Shown: piece by piece, positions 6,245-10,897 of the stretch
Layout of the letters: each line of letters begins with the position of its first letter
Position numbering within the stretch: position 1 is the stretch's first letter
Source: Oscillospiraceae bacterium
Lineage (GTDB): Bacteria > Bacillota > Clostridia > Oscillospirales > Ruminococcaceae
Length of the DNA: 10,897 nt
NCBI GenBank assembly: GCA_017483405.1
Contig: JAFUWP010000101.1
Location: 1 to 10,897 of the forward strand
Direction of reading: 5' to 3'
Program-made: the position numbers and the translations under genes
Notes under the pieces: generated by a model
What the model saw: the letters and a program-made list of their open reading frames with translations, nothing else
What the model was told of the DNA's origin: nothing
Database searches by the model: none

Positions 6245-6279
6245 TGTTTCTTAAAAAAATCTTACTGGAGGTATTTATC

Positions 6280-6996
6280 ATGCCGATTCTGCCCGATTAT
6301 GAAACTGCTGAAACATTATTTCAGGAGTATCAGCTTGATGTTCCACGTGGAACATTTGATAAACTTCAAATTTATGCCGATTTTCTGGTTGACTATAATC
6401 AGCATGTCAATCTGACAGCCATCACTGACGGAAATGAAATTCTTCGGAAACATTTCCTAGACAGCTTTCTGTTATATTCTCATGCCGGAAACTATTTTCC
6501 GGATTCCGCAAAGGTACTGGACATCGGGAGCGGTGCAGGTTTCCCAGGAGTTCCGCTGGCTCTGCTCTGCCCTGATTTTGAGATTACTCTGCTTGACAGT
6601 CTCGGAAAACGTATCACGTTTCTGGAATTATTAAGACAGAAATTAGGCTGTTCTTATTCTGCGGTTCACGGCCGTGCTGAAGAATTCGCAAAACTCCCCG
6701 ATTATCGGGAATGTTTCGATGTCGTCACCGCCCGTGCAGTCGCATCGCTCCCGATGCTTGCGGAATTTTCCCTTCCTTATGTCAAAACCGGAGGTTTCTG
6801 GATTTCCATGAAGGGGAAAGAAGATATTTCTCCGGCAATTTCTGCCATTCAGAAACTCGGCGGAAAACTGGAACAGACAATTTCCTATCGGCTTCCTGAC
6901 GGCGATGAGAGAACACTCTATATCATAAAAAAAATATCGCCTGCTCCGACAAAATATCCCAGAAAATTTGCTCAGATTAAGCAAAAGCCACTGTAA
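6280..6996 (+). CDS. rsmG: 16S rRNA (guanine-527 N7)-methyltransferase RsmG (GidB)
   Basis: S-adenosylmethionine-dependent enzyme that methylates N7 of G527 in 16S rRNA; loss gives low-level streptomycin resistance in other bacteria. The ATG at 6280 is chosen because GGAGG (6267-6271) is 8 bp upstream; the in-frame ATG at 6244 is made by the edge of parS. The 238 residues are the usual length. NLTAITD is at 44-50, KHFLDS at 57-62, the SAM-binding DIGSGAGFPG at 81-90, TARAVASL at 150-157, and the C-terminal YPRKFAQIKQKPL matches the conserved tail. Unusually, residues 20-25 (DVPRGT) are encoded by a perfect parS copy in the linker before the conserved core. The gene is followed by a strong terminator, so it ends the mnmE-mnmG-accessory transcription unit. 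Confidence 0.96.
   Translation: MPILPDYETAETLFQEYQLDVPRGTFDKLQIYADFLVDYNQHVNLTAITDGNEILRKHFLDSFLLYSHAGNYFPDSAKVLDIGSGAGFPGVPLALLCPDFEITLLDSLGKRITFLELLRQKLGCSYSAVHGRAEEFAKLPDYRECFDVVTARAVASLPMLAEFSLPYVKTGGFWISMKGKEDISPAISAIQKLGGKLEQTISYRLPDGDERTLYIIKKISPAPTKYPRKFAQIKQKPL
6339..6354. promoter_or_regulatory. parS site 10 (inside rsmG)
   Basis: Perfect copy read in frame as the last base of an Asp codon plus GTT CCA CGT GGA ACA, giving VPRGT at RsmG residues 21-25. Unlike the other copies it is not at a gene junction. Confidence 0.95.
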
Positions 6997-7016
6997 AAAA
7001 AGACGAATATGTTCGG

Positions 7017-7054
7017 AAATCCGTTATTTTCAAAAGAAATAACGGATTTTTTTT
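7017..7054 (+). terminator. Rho-independent terminator after rsmG
   Basis: A perfect 13-bp inverted repeat (AAATCCGTTATTT at 7017-7029 and AAATAACGGATTT at 7037-7049) encloses a 7-base loop and runs into a tract of eight T residues (7047-7054). It lies 20 bp after the rsmG stop and separates it from the noc promoter. Confidence 0.92.
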
Positions 7055-7084
7055 ATGGCAATGATTTCCTATATCTGTTATAAT
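7055..7084 (+). promoter_or_regulatory. noc promoter (extended -10)
   Basis: TATAAT at 7079-7084 is preceded by TGT, giving a full extended -10 element. ATGGCA at 7055-7060 is a 4/6 match to the -35 box with an 18-bp spacer. It sits directly downstream of the terminator and about 60 bp before the noc start codon, so noc has its own transcription start. Confidence 0.7.
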
Positions 7085-7143
7085 TAAATTATAGAGAGAT
7101 ACAACAAAACTTCCCCATAGAACAACCGAAAGGAGCTTTTCTC

Positions 7144-7962
7144 ATGTCTGCAATCCTCACCGTCCCCCAGAATATGACCGAACAGAAAGTCATGCATATC
7201 CGTATCGAGGATATTCGTCCGAATCCGCATCAGCCAAGAATTTTCTTCCAGCCCGAAGAACTCCGCGCACTTTCCGACAGCATCCGGCAAAATGGTATTC
7301 TCCAGCCGCTGACCGTCCGTCAGTGCGGTGATTTCTATGAACTCATCGCCGGTGAACGCCGGCTTCGTGCCGCTAAAATCGCCGGACTCCGCTGTGTTCC
7401 GTGCATTGTTATGGAAATCAATGACCGGAATTCTGCGATTCTGGCACTGGTGGAGAATATCCAGAGACAAGATTTGAACTACTTTGAAGAAGCCGCCGCC
7501 CTTGAAAAATTAATTACTTACTACGGCATGACGCAGGAAGATGCCGCCGTTCAGCTTGGCCGTGCGCAGAGTACTGTTGCCAATAAGCTCCGCTTGCTCC
7601 GCCTTACCGAAAAAGAAAAAAATTATATTCTGGAAAATCAGCTTACCGAACGTCATGCCCGTGCCCTTCTGAAACTCGCCAGTCCAGAAGAACGTATGGC
7701 TGTTCTTGAAAAAATTACCAAACTCGGCCTCAATGTCGAGAAAACGGAACAATTTATCGAGGAAAAAATCAATCATACCAGAGAACAGGAAAGTTTCCGC
7801 AAACGGAGCGTTTTATTCCGAGATGTCCGCCTGTTTACCAATACCATCCAGAAAGCTGTTGAAACCATGCAGGCCGCCGGCATCTCCGCAGAATCTCAGA
7901 AAATGCAGTTCTCTGACTATATCGAATACAGAATCCGCATTCCGCTGAATCAGAAAAATTGA
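7144..7962 (+). CDS. noc: Noc-like nucleoid occlusion protein (ParB/Spo0J family)
   Basis: 272-residue ParB-family DNA-binding protein, CTP-dependent clamp type. The CTP-binding motif GERRLR is at 70-75, ENIQRQDLNYFEEAAA at 104-119, and the helix-turn-helix at about 131-154. The recognition helix reads AQSTVANKLRLL, with Q142 and K148 as in Noc proteins, where ParB has Arg at the first position. This supports Noc rather than a second ParB. In B. subtilis, Noc binds its own sites and blocks division over the nucleoid through an N-terminal amphipathic membrane helix. The N-terminus here (MSAILTVPQNMTEQKV) shows no obvious such helix, so membrane anchoring is uncertain. AAAGGAG (7129-7135) is 8 bp before the ATG. 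It follows rsmG and precedes parA, the canonical order. No perfect Noc-binding palindrome is visible in the window. Confidence 0.9.
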   Translation: MSAILTVPQNMTEQKVMHIRIEDIRPNPHQPRIFFQPEELRALSDSIRQNGILQPLTVRQCGDFYELIAGERRLRAAKIAGLRCVPCIVMEINDRNSAILALVENIQRQDLNYFEEAAALEKLITYYGMTQEDAAVQLGRAQSTVANKLRLLRLTEKEKNYILENQLTERHARALLKLASPEERMAVLEKITKLGLNVEKTEQFIEEKINHTREQESFRKRSVLFRDVRLFTNTIQKAVETMQAAGISAESQKMQFSDYIEYRIRIPLNQKN

Positions 7963-7974
7963 TTGTCAGAATCA

Positions 7975-7990
7975 TGTTCCACGTGGAACA
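7975..7990. promoter_or_regulatory. parS site 11
   Basis: Perfect copy, 12 bp after the noc stop and exactly 42 bp (about four helical turns) before site 12, so both copies should face the same side of the DNA. Confidence 0.95.
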
Positions 7991-8016
7991 TTGTACCGGT
8001 TTTCCCTTCCGGATGA

Positions 8017-8032
8017 TGTTCCACGTGGAACA
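8017..8032. promoter_or_regulatory. parS site 12, upstream of the parA promoter
   Basis: Perfect copy ending 33 bp before the -35 box of the parA promoter. ParB bound or spreading from here would cover that promoter, which suggests autoregulation of the partition operon. Confidence 0.95.
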
Positions 8033-8065
8033 AATTATTTTTCAAGCAAAATTCTCCAAAAAATC

Positions 8066-8094
8066 TTTACAAATCCGCTCAAACATGCTATAAT
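8066..8094 (+). promoter_or_regulatory. parA-parB operon promoter (extended -10)
   Basis: TTTACA at 8066-8071 and TATAAT at 8089-8094 are separated by 17 bp, and TGC precedes the -10 box. It is the best promoter in the window, matching 5/6 and 6/6 consensus bases. The expected start of transcription is about 30 bp before the parA ATG at 8133. Confidence 0.85.
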
Positions 8095-8132
8095 AAAGAA
8101 GAAGTCCAAAACAGAAAGGAGCTGCCCCGATT

Positions 8133-8936
8133 ATGGGTAAAGTGATTGCTGTCGCCAATCAGAAAGGCGGCGTAGGCAAATCTACCACTACTGTCAATTT
8201 AGCCGCTTATCTCGGCTCAAGAGAGAAAAAAATCCTCTGTATCGACATTGATGCACAGGGAAATTTAACTACCGGTTTCGGCATCCGCAAAAAAGGCCTT
8301 CGCTATTCTGCTTATGAAGTTCTTACCGGAAAAGCCAGAATTCAGGATGCTGTCATTCAGACAGAATTCCAGAATGTTTCAGTCGTTCCTGCAACTTCCG
8401 ATTTGGCCGGTGCGGAAACGGAACTTGTCAATATGGAACAGCGTTTTAATCGCCTCAAAATGCAGGTGCTCACTATCAAGGATGATTATGATTTTATCTT
8501 TATCGACTGTCCTCCGGCACTTGGTCAGCTCACGCTCAACGGCATGACCGCCTGTGATGAAATCTTAATTCCTATGCTTGCTGAATATTACGCTCTCGAA
8601 GGTCTGACTCAGCTCGTCAATACCATGAAACTCGTCAGAGCGAATTATAACCCTTCTCTCGATATTCTCGGCATTGTCTTCACAATGTATGATAACCGCC
8701 TTAACGTCTCCAGACAAGTCGTTGAAGAAGTTGAAAAGTATTTTCCAGACAAAATTTTTCAGACCAAAATTCCCAGAAATGTCCGCCTTTCCGAAGCTCC
8801 CAGTTATGGAAAGCCTGTCATGTATTATGATAAGCACTCCAAAGGAACTCTCGCTTATGAATGCCTCGGAAAAGAACTGCTCGGCGAACAGCTTACCAGC
8901 ATCATGAAACTGCGTCTGAATATCGCAAAGGATTGA
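8133..8936 (+). CDS. parA: Chromosome partitioning ATPase ParA (Soj)
   Basis: 267-residue ParA/MinD-type ATPase that binds DNA nonspecifically as an ATP dimer and works with ParB-parS in origin segregation and control of replication initiation. The deviant Walker A motif KGGVGKST is at residues 11-18, DIDAQGN (the usual form is DxDPQGN) at 38-44, Walker B FIFIDCPP at 121-128, and the family signature RLSEAPSYGKP at 218-228. The length matches Soj (about 253-270). AAAGGAG (8115-8121) lies 11 bp before the ATG. It has its own strong promoter and two parS copies directly upstream. The downstream DUF4491 gene follows within 10 bp, so the operon is parA-DUF4491-parB. Position 41 is Ala where most relatives have Pro, a minor change. 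Confidence 0.96.
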   Translation: MGKVIAVANQKGGVGKSTTTVNLAAYLGSREKKILCIDIDAQGNLTTGFGIRKKGLRYSAYEVLTGKARIQDAVIQTEFQNVSVVPATSDLAGAETELVNMEQRFNRLKMQVLTIKDDYDFIFIDCPPALGQLTLNGMTACDEILIPMLAEYYALEGLTQLVNTMKLVRANYNPSLDILGIVFTMYDNRLNVSRQVVEEVEKYFPDKIFQTKIPRNVRLSEAPSYGKPVMYYDKHSKGTLAYECLGKELLGEQLTSIMKLRLNIAKD

Positions 8937-8943
8937 TGTGGAT

Positions 8944-9273
8944 ATGAATTTTACTGGTATCCTTGTCGGAATTATTTCTTTTTTGATTATCGGCCTTTTT
9001 CATCCCATTGTGATATGGGCGGAATATTATTTCTCCAAAAAAATATGGCCGCTCTTTGCAGTTGTCGGTCTGCTGTTCCTGATTCCTTCTCTGATAACAC
9101 AAAATGCTTATCTCAGCTGTGCTTTTGCAGTGATTTCCGCCAGCTCCTTCTGGAGCATCAAGGAACTGTTTGAACAGGAACAGCGCGTTCTGAAAGGCTG
9201 GTTTCCCAAAAATCCGAAAAGAATATATTCAGCCTCAACCCCCAAAAAACATATAAATTCAGATTTATCCTAA
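8944..9273 (+). CDS. DUF4491 family membrane protein
   Basis: 109 residues from the ATG at 8944. The pattern MNFTGILVGIISFLIIGLFH with the following PIVIWAEYYF, the ELFEQ at 74-78 and GWFPKNPKR at 85-93 match the DUF4491 family, small membrane proteins of unknown function. Three hydrophobic segments are visible, at about residues 4-24, 35-52 and 54-71, followed by a basic, probably cytoplasmic tail. A GTG at 8938 in the same frame is closer to AAAGGA (8927-8932), but the family normally starts at MNF, so the ATG is preferred; the two differ by two codons. The gene is 7 bp after the parA stop and 32 bp before parB, so it is cotranscribed with both. An inserted membrane protein inside parA-parB is uncommon in the textbook operon. 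Confidence 0.88.
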   Translation: MNFTGILVGIISFLIIGLFHPIVIWAEYYFSKKIWPLFAVVGLLFLIPSLITQNAYLSCAFAVISASSFWSIKELFEQEQRVLKGWFPKNPKRIYSASTPKKHINSDLS

Positions 9274-9283
9274 CATAAATCTG
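9260..9283 (+). repeat. 9-bp perfect inverted repeat between DUF4491 and parB
   Basis: CAGATTTAT (9260-9268) and ATAAATCTG (9275-9283) flank a 6-base loop containing the DUF4491 stop codon. No T tract follows, so it is not a typical terminator. It lies 22 bp before the parB start and could be an mRNA stem-loop affecting parB translation or mRNA processing. It is AT-rich and could be chance. Confidence 0.45.
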
Positions 9284-9305
9284 TTACAGAAAGTGATGTG
9301 ATGTT

Positions 9306-10214
9306 ATGGCAAAAGGCGGTCTCGGCGGCGGCTTAGGCTCTCTCTTTGAAGATAATGCCGCCGAAATCCAGACAAAAAAATCTGTCCGGTTATCAGAAAT
9401 CGAACCCAATCGCAATCAGCCCCGTAAGGTCTTTGATGAATCTGCTATTTCTTCCCTTGCAGATTCTATCCGCGAACACGGAATCTTACAGCCCATTCTC
9501 GTCCGTCCTCTCCCTCTCGGCAATTATCAGATTGTCGCCGGCGAACGCAGATGGCGCGCCGCCAGAATGCTCGGCCTTGATGAAGTCCCTGTCGTCATCC
9601 GCGAATTGTCCGATGTCGAAACCGCACAAATCGCCCTTATCGAAAATATTCAGCGTGAAGACCTCAATCCGCTTGAAGAAGCTAAGGCCTTTCAGCGATT
9701 ACAGGATGATTTCGGCATGAAACAGGAGGACATCGCCAAGATAGTCGGCTGTTCAAGAAGTTCTGTCACAAATATTCTGCGTCTGCTTAACCTTCCCGAA
9801 GAAATTCAGGCGATGCTCGTCAGAGAAGAAATTACTTTCGGACATGCTAAGGCTCTGTGCAGTTTCAGAGATGAAAAAGCGATGATTCAGACTGCACGAA
9901 AAGCCGCGCAAGGTCTGCTGACTGTCCGGCAAATTGAGAAATTAGCCTCCGAATCGGATTCCAAAGACCTTGACGAAATTCCGGTTTCTAAATCCGTTTC
10001 TTATTTCGGCGAAATCGAACATGCACTGCATAACCGGCTCGGCAGAAAAGTCAAAGTGCAGTTCAAAAAGAATAAAGGCACACTCACTCTTGAATTCTAT
10101 GATGAGGAAGATTTGAAACTTCTCGCCGAACTCCTCTCCCCCGATGACGAAAATGATACACCCTTTGCAGGCAGTTATGAATATCCGGATGAGTACAAGG
10201 AAACTTATGATTAA
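9306..10214 (+). CDS. parB: Chromosome partitioning protein ParB (Spo0J)
   Basis: 302-residue CTP-dependent DNA clamp that loads at parS and recruits condensin, working with ParA. The glycine-rich start MAKGGLGGGLGSLFED is typical. The CTP-binding motif GERRWR is at 79-84, ENIQRE at 113-118, and the helix-turn-helix at about 139-164 with recognition helix CSRSSVTNILRLLNLP. Arg151 sits where Noc has Gln, fitting parS specificity. A C-terminal dimerisation domain follows (about 228-280), with an acidic tail to YD. The ATG at 9306 has only a weak site upstream (AAAGTGATG, 9290-9298). No parS copy lies inside the gene, unlike B. subtilis spo0J. parS site 13 follows the stop by 8 bp. The ParB/Noc paralogue pair is encoded 1.3 kb apart. 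Confidence 0.96.
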   Translation: MAKGGLGGGLGSLFEDNAAEIQTKKSVRLSEIEPNRNQPRKVFDESAISSLADSIREHGILQPILVRPLPLGNYQIVAGERRWRAARMLGLDEVPVVIRELSDVETAQIALIENIQREDLNPLEEAKAFQRLQDDFGMKQEDIAKIVGCSRSSVTNILRLLNLPEEIQAMLVREEITFGHAKALCSFRDEKAMIQTARKAAQGLLTVRQIEKLASESDSKDLDEIPVSKSVSYFGEIEHALHNRLGRKVKVQFKKNKGTLTLEFYDEEDLKLLAELLSPDDENDTPFAGSYEYPDEYKETYD

Positions 10215-10222
10215 TTCGTTAA

Positions 10223-10238
10223 TGTTCCACGTGGAACA
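10223..10238. promoter_or_regulatory. parS site 13
   Basis: Perfect copy 8 bp after the parB stop. It is followed by TTTTCACAGAAAGG, a leader shared with site 14 but different from the leader of the mnmG-rsmG accessory block. Confidence 0.95.
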
Positions 10239-10261
10239 TTTTCACAGAAAGGTTTCACATC

Positions 10262-10675
10262 ATGGAAGATGTCTTTTATCTCTGCCCTGAAAAAATCACC
10301 ATTCCGCAGATAAAACAAGTTTTTCAGAACAGCAGTTCGGATACTATTGTTTCAGATGAAGAACATCTGCAAATTATCTGGAAAGAATCAGAAAAATTAC
10401 AGTTTATTGAATTCTATCTCTTTCCCGATTATATAAATACTGTCGATGAGGATGAAACAGAACTCATGCTGGATACTATCCGGAAAAATCATATCAGGAC
10501 GGTTATCGGCATTCTGCATCATACAAGACATATTCCAATCGTACTGAAATATACTGCCCTGCTCATGCAGGAATTCGGCGGTGTGCTCGGTACGGATAAT
10601 GCCGGCTTTTCCCCTTATTTTTCCCTTGCTGAACTCCGGCAGTTTCAGCATCAGGATTCACCAGATTTATTTTAA
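10262..10675 (+). CDS. protein of unknown function between parB and serS (accessory cassette 8)
   Basis: 137 residues, not assigned to a named family. It is acidic in the middle (NTVDEDETELMLDTI), with no signal peptide and no clear membrane helix. Near the C-terminus GGVLGTDNAGFSPYFSLAEL suggests a small globular protein rather than a fragment. AAAGG (10248-10252) lies 9 bp before the ATG. parS site 13 is 23 bp upstream and site 14 is 2 bp after the stop, so the gene has the same parS-bounded layout as the genes at 2563-6228, though with a slightly different leader (CACAGAAAGG). It is probably cotranscribed with parB and perhaps serS. Function unknown; an immunity-like role is possible only by analogy of context. 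Confidence 0.8.
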   Translation: MEDVFYLCPEKITIPQIKQVFQNSSSDTIVSDEEHLQIIWKESEKLQFIEFYLFPDYINTVDEDETELMLDTIRKNHIRTVIGILHHTRHIPIVLKYTALLMQEFGGVLGTDNAGFSPYFSLAELRQFQHQDSPDLF

Positions 10676-10677
10676 AA

Positions 10678-10693
10678 TGTTCCACGTGGAACA
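10678..10693. promoter_or_regulatory. parS site 14 (24-bp extended palindrome)
   Basis: Perfect copy with AAAA/TTTT flanks giving 24-bp symmetry (10674-10697). It lies 2 bp after the stop of the 10262 gene and 25 bp before the serS start codon. Confidence 0.95.
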
Positions 10694-10718
10694 TTTTCAC
10701 AGAAAGGAATTTTTTATT

Positions 10719-10897
10719 ATGTTAGATATGAAATTTTTAAGAACCAATCCCGATATTGTTAAGGAAAATATCAAGAAAAAATTTCAGGACGAAAAATTAC
10801 CCCTCGTTGACGAAGTTATCGAACTCGACAAGCAGTTCCGTAATGCCAAGCAGAAAGGCGATGAACTCCGCGCTCAGGTCAAAAAGAAAAGCAAAGC
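10719..10897 (+). CDS. serS: Serine--tRNA ligase (5' part)
   Basis: The gene runs off the right edge; 59 complete codons are visible of about 425 usual. The start MLDMKFLRTNPDIVKENIKK is the typical N-terminus of bacterial SerRS. It is followed by charged helical residues (IELDKQFRNAKQKGDELRAQ) that begin the long antiparallel coiled-coil arm used to grip the variable loop of tRNA-Ser. The enzyme charges tRNA-Ser, and tRNA-Sec where present. AAAGGA (10703-10708) is 10 bp before the ATG. serS next to the parA-parB genes is a common origin-proximal order in Firmicutes. No promoter is visible between parS site 14 and the ATG, so transcription probably enters from the parB unit. Confidence 0.95.
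   Translation, partial: MLDMKFLRTNPDIVKENIKKKFQDEKLPLVDEVIELDKQFRNAKQKGDELRAQVKKKSK

Larger units (their letters stand above)
7975..8042 (+). terminator. Possible noc terminator formed by two parS copies
   Basis: Because parS is self-complementary, site 11 can pair along its full 16 bases with site 12. The stem continues inward with TTGT/ATGA (two G-U pairs), a one-base bulge (A7995), and CCGG/CCGG closing a 9-base loop at 8000-8008. A T-rich run (TTATTTTT, 8035-8042) begins two bases after the stem. This would make a long stem that may terminate noc transcription. Each parS may instead fold alone, so the call is tentative. Confidence 0.4.

Noticed and set aside
6244..6279. Longer rsmG start at 6244
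   Set aside because: The ATG is formed by the last base of parS and has no RBS, whereas GGAGG precedes the ATG at 6280.
2527..6354. CRISPR array, because of a regularly repeated palindrome
   Set aside because: Repeats are 16 bp and separated by whole genes with RBSs, spacing varies from 42 to over 2000 bp, and no cas genes are present; the motif is parS.
2527..6354. Integron-type cassette array or insertion sequence
   Set aside because: No integrase or transposase gene, no attC-like imperfect folded sites, no terminal inverted repeats with target duplications were seen.

Overview
The window looks like chromosomal DNA from near the replication origin of a Gram-positive Clostridia-type Firmicute, probably Ruminococcaceae/Oscillospirales-like. 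The evidence is gene order (mnmE-mnmG-rsmG-noc-parA-parB-serS, all on the + strand), a Noc-type ParB paralogue, strong AGGAG-type ribosome binding sites and moderate-to-low GC. The species cannot be fixed from the sequence alone.

Layout. 1-609 is the 3' end of mnmE and 648-2522 is mnmG, the two partners in wobble-uridine modification of tRNA. From 2527 to 6244, between mnmG and rsmG, where most relatives have only a short gap, lies an accessory block of eight small same-strand genes (2563-6228). Two are tandem duplicates, and none resembles a transposase, recombinase or toxin. Several have the look of the small orphan immunity-like proteins common in gut Firmicutes. rsmG (6280-6996) closes that unit and ends in a clear intrinsic terminator. 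noc (7144-7962) and parA (8133-8936) each have their own extended -10 promoter. A DUF4491-type membrane protein gene (8944-9273) sits between parA and parB (9306-10214). One more unknown gene (10262-10675) precedes the start of serS (10719 to the window end).

The outstanding feature is the ParB-binding site parS. The perfect 16-bp palindrome TGTTCCACGTGGAACA occurs 14 times between 2527 and 10693 and not once in the first 2.5 kb. A copy sits at nearly every gene junction of the accessory block, at or within 8 bp of the upstream stop codon or inside the last codons of the upstream gene. It is followed at a nearly fixed distance by a shared ribosome-binding-site leader and the next start codon. 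Each accessory gene is therefore a cassette of the form parS - RBS - gene. One copy lies in frame inside rsmG, two lie in frame in the C-terminal codons of accessory genes, and two form a potential long hairpin between noc and parA.

How it fits together. ParA and ParB with parS segregate the origin region, and Noc is expected to protect the nucleoid from division. The window thus holds the partition proteins and a dense loading platform for ParB. I infer that repeated parS copies act as short homologies through which small, possibly defensive genes are gained, lost or duplicated next to the origin, each arriving with a ready-made translation signal.
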